This document shows, piece by piece, positions 48,021 through 56,363 of a stretch of 64,000 nucleotides of DNA (the first letter of the stretch is position 1; the number at the start of each line of letters is the position of its first letter). Source of the stretch: Lachnospiraceae bacterium (GTDB taxonomy: Bacteria > Bacillota_A > Clostridia > Lachnospirales > Lachnospiraceae); contig JAQUUB010000006.1 of assembly GCA_028694115.1 (NCBI GenBank), positions 1 through 64,000 of the forward strand. The letters run 5' to 3'. The position numbers and the translations under genes were made by a program. Under the pieces are notes generated by a model. It was not told where the DNA came from and made no database searches. It worked only from the letters and a program-made list of their open reading frames with translations.

Positions 48021-49447
48021 GTAAACAATACGAAACCGTAATTGGTTTGGAAGTTCATGTGGAACTTGCCACCAAAACGAAAATATTCTGTGGTTGTACT
48101 ACAGAATTTGGTGGGGCACCGAATACTCATACATGCCCTGTGTGTACAGGAATGCCAGGTTCACTCCCTGTATTAAATAAAAAGGTTGTAGAGTATGCTA
48201 TGGCAGTTGGATTAGCAACAAACTGTGATATTACACAGTTCTGTAAATTTGATCGTAAAAACTATTTTTATCCTGATAATCCTCAGAATTATCAGATATC
48301 CCAGCTCTATCTTCCTATCTGTAGAAATGGCTTTGTTGAGATTGAAACAACAAGTGGAAAGAAGAAAGTCGGTATTCATGAAATTCATATGGAAGAGGAC
48401 GCGGGAAAATTGGTACATGACGAATGGGAAGGATGTTCTTTGGTGGATTATAACCGTTCTGGCGTACCATTAATTGAAATTGTTTCTGATCCGGATATGA
48501 GAAGTGCAGAGGAAGTCATTGCATACCTTGAAAAGTTGAGACTGATTATTCAGTATTTAGGAGCATCTGACTGTAAATTGCAGGAAGGATCTATGAGAGC
48601 CGATGTCAATTTATCAATTAGAGAAGTGGGAGCAAAAGAATTTGGCACTAGAACAGAAATGAAGAACTTAAATTCTTTTAAAGCAATTTCCAGGGCAATT
48701 GAAGGTGAGAGAAATCGCCAGATTGAACTTTTAGAAGAAGGTAAAACAGTAATTCAGGAAACACGTAAATGGGATGATAATAAAGAGTATTCCTATGCAA
48801 TGAGAAGTAAAGAAGATGCACAGGATTATCGCTATTTTCCAGATCCAGATTTAATTCCTATCGTAATCAGTGATAAGTGGATTAAGGAAATGAAGGATGC
48901 ACAACCTGAATTACGTACAGAAAAGATGGAACGCTACCAGAGAGAATATGACATTCCGGAATATGATATTGAAATTATTACAGCCAGCAAACATATGGCC
49001 GATCTTTTTGAAGAGGCTGTAGCGGTTTGCCAGTTACCTAAAAAAGTATCGAACTGGCTGATGGTTGAGACGATGCGTCTTTTGAAAGAAAAAGAAATGG
49101 AACCAGAAGATATTAAGTATTCAGCAGAGAACTTGGCAAAGCTTATTCTGCTTGTTGAAAAGAAGGAAATCAATGGAACAAAGGCAAAAGAAGTTTTTGA
49201 GATTATGTTTGAAGAAAATATGGATCCTGAAGAGTATGTGGTTTTGCACAATTTAAAGACAGTAAACGATGAAGGTGCTTTGCGTAAAACAATTGAAGAG
49301 ATGATTGCAGCAAATCCACAGTCTGTTGAAGACTATAAAAATGGAAAAGAAAAAGCAATAGGATTCTTGGTTGGTCAGACAATGAAAGCAATGAAAGGAC
49401 AGGCAGAACCTGGACTTGTAAACCAAATATTAAAGGAGCTATTATAA
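48017..49447 (+). CDS. gatB: Asp/Glu-tRNA amidotransferase subunit B
   Basis: A 476-residue subunit that binds the mischarged tRNA. 'YETVIGLEVHVELATKTK', the zinc cysteines 'IFCGC' with 'THTCPVCTGMPGSLP', 'FDRKNYFYPDNPQNYQIS' and the C-terminal YqeY-like tRNA-binding domain (about 330-476) are present. With aspS and gatCA it completes Asn-tRNA and, with GluRS elsewhere, probably Gln-tRNA synthesis. Confidence 0.97.
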   Translation: MSKQYETVIGLEVHVELATKTKIFCGCTTEFGGAPNTHTCPVCTGMPGSLPVLNKKVVEYAMAVGLATNCDITQFCKFDRKNYFYPDNPQNYQISQLYLPICRNGFVEIETTSGKKKVGIHEIHMEEDAGKLVHDEWEGCSLVDYNRSGVPLIEIVSDPDMRSAEEVIAYLEKLRLIIQYLGASDCKLQEGSMRADVNLSIREVGAKEFGTRTEMKNLNSFKAISRAIEGERNRQIELLEEGKTVIQETRKWDDNKEYSYAMRSKEDAQDYRYFPDPDLIPIVISDKWIKEMKDAQPELRTEKMERYQREYDIPEYDIEIITASKHMADLFEEAVAVCQLPKKVSNWLMVETMRLLKEKEMEPEDIKYSAENLAKLILLVEKKEINGTKAKEVFEIMFEENMDPEEYVVLHNLKTVNDEGALRKTIEEMIAANPQSVEDYKNGKEKAIGFLVGQTMKAMKGQAEPGLVNQILKELL

Positions 49448-49473
49448 AAGGTAAAATAGAACATGAAAAAAGA

Positions 49474-49507
49474 GGTCGACCACTTACTATGTGGCCGACC
49501 ACTTTTT
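49474..49507. terminator. Bidirectional terminator after gatB
   Basis: GGTCGACCAC (49474-49483) pairs with GTGGCCGACC (49491-49500), one mismatch; T-run on plus, A-run (T on minus) before. Confidence 0.85.
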
Positions 49508-49661
49508 ATGCTAATACGTATAATTCATAAAAAGCTCTATTCAATGCATCTGAATAAAAGTTGTCTTTTTGAAAATTATCTCCGGTCTTATGTGTATAAG
49601 CTAAAACTCCTTGATGTTTTGGCTTTTTTTCTTCATCCGTATGTTTTTGGGTTTCATTCAT
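49506..49661 (-). CDS. Small hypothetical protein, 51 residues
   Basis: A 51-residue polar protein beginning MNETQKHTDEEKKPKHQG and ending YELYVLA. The ATG has AAAGGGG nine bases upstream and the gene ends at a terminator with a T-run on the minus strand. It is the only supported reading of this stretch. No family recognised; the sequence is hydrophilic with an aromatic C-terminus. Confidence 0.55.
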   Translation of the reverse strand: MNETQKHTDEEKKPKHQGVLAYTHKTGDNFQKDNFYSDALNRAFYELYVLA

Positions 49662-50073
49662 TAACAAAATCCCCTTTCTTAAAATCTTTTTTGGAGGGCG
49701 CAGCACCTGTATGGGATAGGTGCTGCAAGTAATAAAAACTTTATCTATAGTTATGTAGTTATTGGCATGCCCACCATATTAAATATATGCAGGTGGGTTA
49801 TATTTAATACCTAAGTGAATAAAAAATTTTATGTATTCCCTTAAGTGATAAATTCATAATAAAGGATATTTGTGTACATTATTTGACCGTTTTGTGAAGT
49901 TCATCTAATGATATTCTTAAAGAATTATTAAAATATGTGTATTTTTTATAATTAAACTAATTGACAAAAAATGAATAGTGATGTAGTATACTACATAAGT
50001 AATGAACCAAACAAGTAATGAACCGTGAAGGTGAATTAGAATATAATACATACGGGAGGAGGAATAAAAATTT
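49662..50073. promoter_or_regulatory. Intergenic region with GntR operon promoter, palindrome and tandem repeats
   Basis: Two inverted repeats without genes: GCAGCACCT/AGGTGCTGC (49700-49726) and CCCACC/GGTGGG (49770-49797). The operon promoter is TTGACA (49961-49966) and TAGTAT (49984-49989), spacing 17 bp. The perfect palindrome ATGTAGTATACTACAT (49981-49996) covers the -10. Directly after it AAGTAATGAACC occurs twice (49997-50008 and 50013-50024), period 16. These are likely operator sites of the GntR regulator encoded next. Confidence 0.75.
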
Positions 50074-50433
50074 ATGAATGAAATATTGACTCATGAAAAG
50101 TCAATTTATCTACAAATCTGTGAAATGATTGAAAATGATATCTTACGGGAAATTCTACTAGAAGAAGAGAGAATTCCTAGCACCAATGAACTTGCAAAGC
50201 AGTATTCGATCAACCCGGCGACAGCTGCAAAGGGGATTAATATCTTAGTTGAAAAAGAGATAATTTATAAAAAAAGGGGAATTGGAATGTTTGTAACAGC
50301 AGGTGCAAAGGAAAGAATTACGGAACAAAGAAAAGAAGATTTTTATGTGGATTATGTTAAAAAATTGTTGGTAGAAGCAAATAATATCGGCATTACAAAG
50401 AATGACTTAATTAAAATGATCGAAAAAGCATAA
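50074..50433 (+). CDS. GntR-family regulator, YtrA type
   Basis: A 119-residue regulator: winged helix ('IPSTNELAKQYSINPATAAKGINILV') then a short helical C-terminus, as in YtrA-subfamily GntR proteins that regulate ABC transporters. 'KSIYLQICEMIENDIL' at the N-terminus is typical. It heads an ABC operon and probably represses it through the promoter palindrome. Confidence 0.9.
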   Translation: MNEILTHEKSIYLQICEMIENDILREILLEEERIPSTNELAKQYSINPATAAKGINILVEKEIIYKKRGIGMFVTAGAKERITEQRKEDFYVDYVKKLLVEANNIGITKNDLIKMIEKA

Positions 50434-50475
50434 AACATTGATTCGAAATAGATAATGAAAAGAATGGAGATAAAT

Positions 50476-51378
50476 ATGGAACATAGATTAGTGTGTGAAA
50501 ACATAGGGAAAAGATATGGGAAAAAGCTTGTACTTAACAATGTCAATTTGGAATTAGAACCTGGAAAAATCTACGGATTAATAGGGAGAAATGGAGCTGG
50601 AAAAACCACATTATTATCAATTATGAGTGCACAAAACAAGGCATCAGCAGGATTTGTAAAATTAGGAGATGTGGATATATGGGAAAATCAACATGCGCTT
50701 GACTGTATCTGCTTTTCAAGGGAAATCAATAGTTCCTCCTGGGGAAAAGGTGTTCAGAGTATGAAGGTTAAGGAATATCTTAAAACAGCATCCATTTTTT
50801 ACCCTAAGTGGGACAAAGCGATGGCAGAGCACCTTACACAAATGTTTGAAATTGATGCAAAACAAAAAATTGGAAAACTTTCCAAAGGTATGACGTCGAT
50901 GGTATCTATCATTGTTGCACTGGCAAGTAAGGCAGAATATACGTTTTTAGATGAGCCAGTTGCTGGCCTGGATGTAATTATGAGAGAATTATTTTATAAA
51001 TTGCTTCTTGAGGAATTTATGGAAACTGGAAGGACCTTTGTTATTTCCACACATATTATTGAAGAAGCAGCTGATGTTTTTGAAGAAGTAATTATAATAA
51101 AAGATGGTCAGATTCTATTAAAGGAAAATACACAGGAATTGATTGAGAGGACCCTTCATGTCAGCGGTAAATCGGAAGATGTAGATTTAGCTTGTGAAGG
51201 ATTACACAAATATAAGGAAGAAAAGCTGGGGCGTGGTAAGGGAGTGACTGTCCTCTTAAATGACGGAGAACAGATAAAAGAAAATTCAGGAATATCCGTT
51301 CAAACAGTTAATCTTCAGAATATATTCGTAGCTCTTTGCGGTATGGAGGAAAGTGTGAGAAGATATACTAACTCATGA
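50476..51378 (+). CDS. ABC transporter ATP-binding protein (YtrB-like)
   Basis: A 300-residue ATPase of the CcmA/YtrB type. Walker A is GRNGAGKTTLL, signature 'KLSKGMTSMVSI' (LSKGM replaces LSGGQ, usual in this group) and Walker B 'YTFLDEPVAGLD'. The switch His is in 'ISTHIIEEA'. The ATG at 50476 has GGAG seven bases upstream. It energises the two membrane proteins encoded next. Confidence 0.9.
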   Translation: MEHRLVCENIGKRYGKKLVLNNVNLELEPGKIYGLIGRNGAGKTTLLSIMSAQNKASAGFVKLGDVDIWENQHALDCICFSREINSSSWGKGVQSMKVKEYLKTASIFYPKWDKAMAEHLTQMFEIDAKQKIGKLSKGMTSMVSIIVALASKAEYTFLDEPVAGLDVIMRELFYKLLLEEFMETGRTFVISTHIIEEAADVFEEVIIIKDGQILLKENTQELIERTLHVSGKSEDVDLACEGLHKYKEEKLGRGKGVTVLLNDGEQIKENSGISVQTVNLQNIFVALCGMEESVRRYTNS

Positions 51379-51412
51379 AAGTACCATGCGAAGTATATCT
51401 AAATCTCACACG

Positions 51413-51484
51413 GAAGAAGTCGCAAGCGCCTTCTTCTCACTAATAATTTGTGCCGCTTGTAGCGGCATGCGAATGGGGGTAACT
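51413..51484 (+). repeat. Hairpins plus SD element before the membrane protein gene
   Basis: GAAGAAG/CTTCTTC (51413-51436) and TGCCGCT-TGT-AGCGGCA (51451-51467), then TGCGAATGGGGGTAAC into the ATG at 51485. The core CATGCGAATGGGGGTAA matches the elements before the methyltransferase gene (35.0 kb) and gatC (46.2 kb). Confidence 0.6.
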
Positions 51485-52129
51485 ATGAAGAAACGTACAT
51501 TTTTATACTGGGGAAAGCAAACGCTAATTAATATTATGATTTACCTAGTTACGGTCTCCGTATATGGAATGATTTTAAATAGCTTTGTAACCTTACAGGA
51601 AGGTATTGCGAGTATCATACCTTATGCTATCATGATGGCAACCATCATTTTGGTGGTGACTCCGTTGGGTTTTGCAACGTATCAAATGCCATTAACCATT
51701 TCCATGGGAGCCAGTCGAAAAGAAAGTTTTGTGGGATTACAATTTGTTAATCTATTATTTGTAGTAGTATATGGGTCACTTATACTGGTCTCTATTAATG
51801 CGGTAAGAAATAATTTCCCTAATTATAGCTCAATCAGTCACGCAATTATCGTAGGCTTCCCCTTCTGCTTAGGAATCGGTGAATTATTAGTAATTGTTAG
51901 TCTAAAAACAAAAAAAACAGCCACGTCAATCATATCCATAATGGTAATATTGCTTTTTACATTTGGGACTTCCATGGTTTGTTTGCAAATGGTAGACTTT
52001 AATTTTTCCAATATATTCAGAATAGTAGAACAGTATTTTTTACTACTGTTATTCATTTCACTTGCATTTTATGCTTTAGGGGCACTGATCCTAAAAGGGG
52101 TAATAAAGAATTATTCATTAACAAAATAG
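51485..52129 (+). CDS. ABC transporter membrane protein 1
   Basis: A 214-residue membrane protein with about six hydrophobic segments: N-terminal 'KKRTFLYWGKQTLINIMIYL' then 'PLTISMGASRKESFVGLQF' near residue 72, a pattern seen in ABC-2-type permeases of YtrB operons. Start at 51485 follows GGGGG; the in-frame ATG at 51386 lies inside the upstream repeat region. No family assigned. Confidence 0.75.
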   Translation: MKKRTFLYWGKQTLINIMIYLVTVSVYGMILNSFVTLQEGIASIIPYAIMMATIILVVTPLGFATYQMPLTISMGASRKESFVGLQFVNLLFVVVYGSLILVSINAVRNNFPNYSSISHAIIVGFPFCLGIGELLVIVSLKTKKTATSIISIMVILLFTFGTSMVCLQMVDFNFSNIFRIVEQYFLLLLFISLAFYALGALILKGVIKNYSLTK

Positions 52130-52147
52130 AATGGGAGAATAGAATCA

Positions 52148-52861
52148 ATGATGAAATTATTGAAACAACTATATAGGGTACGAAAACTGGAAATATTATT
52201 ACTATTAGGAGTTGAATTATTTGGTTTTGCCTTTGGATATACGTTATTAAATTTGACAATTGCGTGGGATAAAACGGTAAGTAGTTATCTATTGATTGGA
52301 ACAACCGTATCAATCATATTTGGCTTATTTATGACTGCATTTTTGGGAATTTGTTCGAATATGTATCATTATAATATGGCAGTGTCTATGGGAAGAACAA
52401 GAAGTAGTTTTATTGTAGCAAACCTATTATTAAATATACTAGAATGTGTGATAGTGTTTGCTGTTGGAGGCTTGATTCAAATCGTCGAAAAAAGGTTGGG
52501 GAGTTTGCGTTTCCCTAATTTATTATTAGAAATGGATTTTTCCATAATTCTTCAAGCAAAATATATAGTTGCAATCATTCTTCTAATTGTAACGGTAGAA
52601 TTATTTGTTGCTGCATTAATCCTACGTTATGGAAATAAAGCATTTTGGGCTTTGTGGGCGTTATGGATGTTTATCTGTATTGGGCCTACACATATGTCAG
52701 ATGTTATCAAAACGAAAAACTCAGTTACGGTTCGTTTTACAGCGGATTTTTTAAATCATTTAATTCATATGAATCTCCTGCAAAAATTTGGAATTCTGCT
52801 TTTCATAGTTGCAGTTTTGGGTACGATTTCTATTCAGCTGTTAAAAAAACAACAAGTATAG
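52148..52861 (+). CDS. ABC transporter membrane protein 2
   Basis: A 237-residue membrane protein with about six helices and the same 'AVSMGRTRSSFIVANLLLN' loop (near residue 78) as its neighbour, so the two are paralogous permease halves. Start ATGATG at 52148-52153 after GGGAG. Fourth gene of the GntR operon. Confidence 0.75.
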   Translation: MMKLLKQLYRVRKLEILLLLGVELFGFAFGYTLLNLTIAWDKTVSSYLLIGTTVSIIFGLFMTAFLGICSNMYHYNMAVSMGRTRSSFIVANLLLNILECVIVFAVGGLIQIVEKRLGSLRFPNLLLEMDFSIILQAKYIVAIILLIVTVELFVAALILRYGNKAFWALWALWMFICIGPTHMSDVIKTKNSVTVRFTADFLNHLIHMNLLQKFGILLFIVAVLGTISIQLLKKQQV

Positions 52862-52887
52862 CGCCTTCTTCCCCTTAATTATTATGC

Positions 52888-52916
52888 TTGTGGTGATATT
52901 CTTGCAAGTGTATAAT
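52888..52916 (+). promoter_or_regulatory. addB promoter
   Basis: TTGTGG (52888-52893) and TATAAT (52911-52916), spacing 17 bp, 40 bp before addB. Confidence 0.65.
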
Positions 52917-52955
52917 TACAATAAAAGTAATGATAGAAAAGCAGGTAGATAATCT

Positions 52956-55900
52956 ATGTCACTTAAATTAGTAATAGGACCATCCGGCAGTGGGAAAACG
53001 ACAAGCGTTTATGATGAATTTATAAAAAAATCAATGGAGCATCCAGAGAGAAATTATCTGATTATTGTTCCAGAACAATTCACGATGCAGACTCAAAAAG
53101 ACATTGTGATGAGACATCCAAATAAGGGAATCATGAATATCGATGTGTTAAGTTTTGGAAGACTTTCACATCGTATTTTTGATGCATGCGCGGGAAACCA
53201 AAAGACAATATTAGATGATACAGGAAAGAGCCTGATTTTACGCAAGATTGCCAGTGACAAAGAAAAGGAACTAAATGTTCTGGGTGGGAATCTTCATAAA
53301 TTGGGATATATCAATGAGGTAAAATCAGTAATAACGGAATTTATACAGTATGATATTGGAAAACAGGAATTGAATCAGATTATTAAATGGAATGAAAACA
53401 AACCTTCGTTACAGTTTAAGCTAAAGGATATCGGGATTTTATACGAGGGATTTTTAGAGTATATACATGATAACTATATTACTTCAGAAGAGTTGTTGGA
53501 TAGTGCTTTAAAGCAAGCAGAAAAGGCAGAATTTCTATTAAATTCAGAACTTGTCTTTGATGGCTTTACTGGATTTACTCCTGTTCAATATCGATTTTTA
53601 CAAAAATTAATGACCTTATCGCGTAGAGTGACGGTTACAATATTAATGGGTTCTGGAGAGAATTATATGGATTCTTTATCAGAACAAAAGCTCTTTTATT
53701 TAAGTGGAAAAACAATAGAGACCTTAAATAAACTAGCAAGGGAAATCGGAATAAAAAAGGAAAACGATACGATATTGGATGACAGGCCCGTGAAAAGGTT
53801 TCCATCGAACCCCGGACTTAGCTTCTTAGAGGAAAATATCTTTCGTTATCATAGAGAAGTGTTCCAGAAAGAACAAGATAGTATTGAAATTACCGAAATG
53901 CAAAATCCACTTGCGGAAGCAAATTGGGTAGGTAAAAAAATAACAGAATTAGTAAGAGAGAAAGGCTATCGTTATCAGGAAATTGCAATTCTGACTGGAA
54001 ATAGTGAAGCATATGAGCGTGTGTTAAGATCAGAACTCTTGAAATATCAGATACCATATTTTATGGATGCAACAAGAGGAATTTTATTGAATCCCTTTAC
54101 TGAATTTATCCGTGCATCACTTGAGGTAATTACAAATAATTTTACATATGAGAGTGTATTCCGATATTTAAGGACTGGAATTACAGACTTTGAGGATGTT
54201 CTGATTGATGAAGTGGAAAATTATGTACGTGCGTCTGGAATCCGTGGAATCAACAAATATCGAGAACCTTGGTCGTTCCAATATGGAGATTTGACAGAGG
54301 TGAAATTAGCAGAATTAAATCAATTTCGTGAAAAATTTGTGGGAGATTTTGAAATTTTATTAGTTGCTATGTCAAATACTCGAAAGGAAACAGGCCTTGT
54401 ACTGACAAAGAGCTTATTTGATTTTATTCTTTCGCAGAATTTACAAAATAAATTAAAAGTATATGAAAACCAATTTAGAGAAGAAGGAAATCTTGCAAAG
54501 GCCAGAGAGTATTCACAAATCTACGCAACGGTGTTAGACCTATTTGATCAAATAGTAGAGTTATTAGGTAAAGAAAAAATGACATTAAAGGAATTTTCCG
54601 ATATTCTTGATGCTGGATTTGCTGAAATTCGAGTGGGAATCATTCCGTCAGGAGTTGATCAGGTTGTCGTTGGAGATATGCAAAGAACCAGACTAAAGGA
54701 TATTAAGGCGCTATTCCTAATGGGTGTAAATGATGGCTACATCCCTCCGAAAGTAGTAAAGGGTGGAATTATTTCAGAGATGGATCGCGAAATGATTCGT
54801 TCACAAGATGTGGAGCTTTCCCCTACGACAAGGCAGCAAGCTTATATTCAGAAAATGTATCTTTATCTGTATTTAACAAAACCGAAGGAAAAGCTGTTCC
54901 TATCGTATTCTTTAGTGGGAACGGATGGGACATCATTACGTCCTTCTTATTTGATTACAACAATTTCAAAAATGTATCCTAAGCTTACAATAAAGCATCC
55001 AGAAGAAACATCTTCTTATCAATCTGTAGTGACGGAGCAGGAGGGACTTGAACGCATTGTATTTGGAATGCAGAAAGAACAAAATGAGGAATATTTAGAA
55101 TTATATCGTTTCTATAAAGTAAGTGAAGAGTATCATGAATTAGTTGAGAAGCTGACAGAGGCAGCTTTTGAATGTTACCGTGCAGAGCCAATTGCTAAAG
55201 CGGTTGCAACAATTCTTTATGGTAAGATTCTAGAAAACAGTGTAACGAGATTAGAGCAGTTTGCCGCATGCGCCTATGCCCACTTTCTGACTTATGGATT
55301 AAAACTAAAAGAAAGAGAGGAATACAGCTTTGAATCAAAGGATCTGGGAACTATTTTTCATGGGGTACTAGAAGAATATTCGCGTCTTTTAACAATACAG
55401 GGATTTCAGTGGTTTACGATTACAGGCGAGCAGAGTGATGAATTATTAGAAACAGCGATGGATACTATAATGATGCGTATGTCAGGATCGGTATTATATA
55501 GTAGTGCCAGAAATGAGTATATGTTTGTAAGAATCAAGAGGATTTTAAAGCGAACGATAAAATCTCTGACAGAGCAGGTCAAAAAGGGCGTTTTTATGCC
55601 TAATGAGTATGAAGTACTATTTCAAGCGGAAACGGATCTATCTACCATTGATGTTTCGCTTTCCGAAGATGAAATATTAAAAATGAAAGGCAGGATCGAC
55701 CGACTAGATACTTACGAAACAGATGATAAAGTATATGTTAAGGTCATCGATTATAAATCAGGTAACAAAAGTTTTGACCTTCTTTCTGTATATTATGGGC
55801 TGCAATTACAGCTCGTTGTCTATCTTAATCAATCAATGGAGATAGAAAAGAAAAAACATCCCGAAAAAGAAATTATTCCAGCAGGCGTTTTGTATTATCA

Positions 55901-56363
55901 TATTGATGATCCAATGATTGACCGCGAAGGACTAAAAGAAACGGATATTAATGAGATCAATCAGCGGATTCAAAAAGAACTATCCATGAAGGGACTTATC
56001 AATGGTGAGCCTGAAATTATTCGAATGATGGATAAGGATATTACAGGAAAATCAGAAATAATTCCAGTTTCCATAAACAAAGATGGCAGCGTATCGAAAA
56101 CATCATCGGTCGCATCTGGAAGCGAACTACAGTTGATTGGGAATTATGTAAACCAAAAAGTCAGGACACTAGGACAAGAGATTGTAAAGGGCACAATTTC
56201 TATTAACCCCTATGAACTTTCTGGAAAATCAGCATGTGATTATTGCGGATATCGTGGGATTTGTGGATTTGAAAACGGAAGATTTGGATTTGAGTCTAGA
56301 AAGCTGGAGCCTTTAGTAAAAGAGGAAGTAATGAATCGATTGAAAGGGGAAATAGAGTCATGA
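52956..56363 (+). CDS. addB: AddB, ATP-dependent helicase/deoxyribonuclease subunit B
   Basis: A 1135-residue subunit of the AddAB recombination-initiating helicase-nuclease. Walker A GPSGSGKTT is near residue 8. The C-terminal nuclease has 'KVIDYKSGNKSF' near residue 930 and an Fe-S cysteine set: 'FAACAYAHF' near 768 and 'CDYCGYRGICGF' near 1092. The stop overlaps addA (ATGA), so the two are translated together. Confidence 0.96.
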   Translation: MSLKLVIGPSGSGKTTSVYDEFIKKSMEHPERNYLIIVPEQFTMQTQKDIVMRHPNKGIMNIDVLSFGRLSHRIFDACAGNQKTILDDTGKSLILRKIASDKEKELNVLGGNLHKLGYINEVKSVITEFIQYDIGKQELNQIIKWNENKPSLQFKLKDIGILYEGFLEYIHDNYITSEELLDSALKQAEKAEFLLNSELVFDGFTGFTPVQYRFLQKLMTLSRRVTVTILMGSGENYMDSLSEQKLFYLSGKTIETLNKLAREIGIKKENDTILDDRPVKRFPSNPGLSFLEENIFRYHREVFQKEQDSIEITEMQNPLAEANWVGKKITELVREKGYRYQEIAILTGNSEAYERVLRSELLKYQIPYFMDATRGILLNPFTEFIRASLEVITNNFTYESVFRYLRTGITDFEDVLIDEVENYVRASGIRGINKYREPWSFQYGDLTEVKLAELNQFREKFVGDFEILLVAMSNTRKETGLVLTKSLFDFILSQNLQNKLKVYENQFREEGNLAKAREYSQIYATVLDLFDQIVELLGKEKMTLKEFSDILDAGFAEIRVGIIPSGVDQVVVGDMQRTRLKDIKALFLMGVNDGYIPPKVVKGGIISEMDREMIRSQDVELSPTTRQQAYIQKMYLYLYLTKPKEKLFLSYSLVGTDGTSLRPSYLITTISKMYPKLTIKHPEETSSYQSVVTEQEGLERIVFGMQKEQNEEYLELYRFYKVSEEYHELVEKLTEAAFECYRAEPIAKAVATILYGKILENSVTRLEQFAACAYAHFLTYGLKLKEREEYSFESKDLGTIFHGVLEEYSRLLTIQGFQWFTITGEQSDELLETAMDTIMMRMSGSVLYSSARNEYMFVRIKRILKRTIKSLTEQVKKGVFMPNEYEVLFQAETDLSTIDVSLSEDEILKMKGRIDRLDTYETDDKVYVKVIDYKSGNKSFDLLSVYYGLQLQLVVYLNQSMEIEKKKHPEKEIIPAGVLYYHIDDPMIDREGLKETDINEINQRIQKELSMKGLINGEPEIIRMMDKDITGKSEIIPVSINKDGSVSKTSSVASGSELQLIGNYVNQKVRTLGQEIVKGTISINPYELSGKSACDYCGYRGICGFENGRFGFESRKLEPLVKEEVMNRLKGEIES

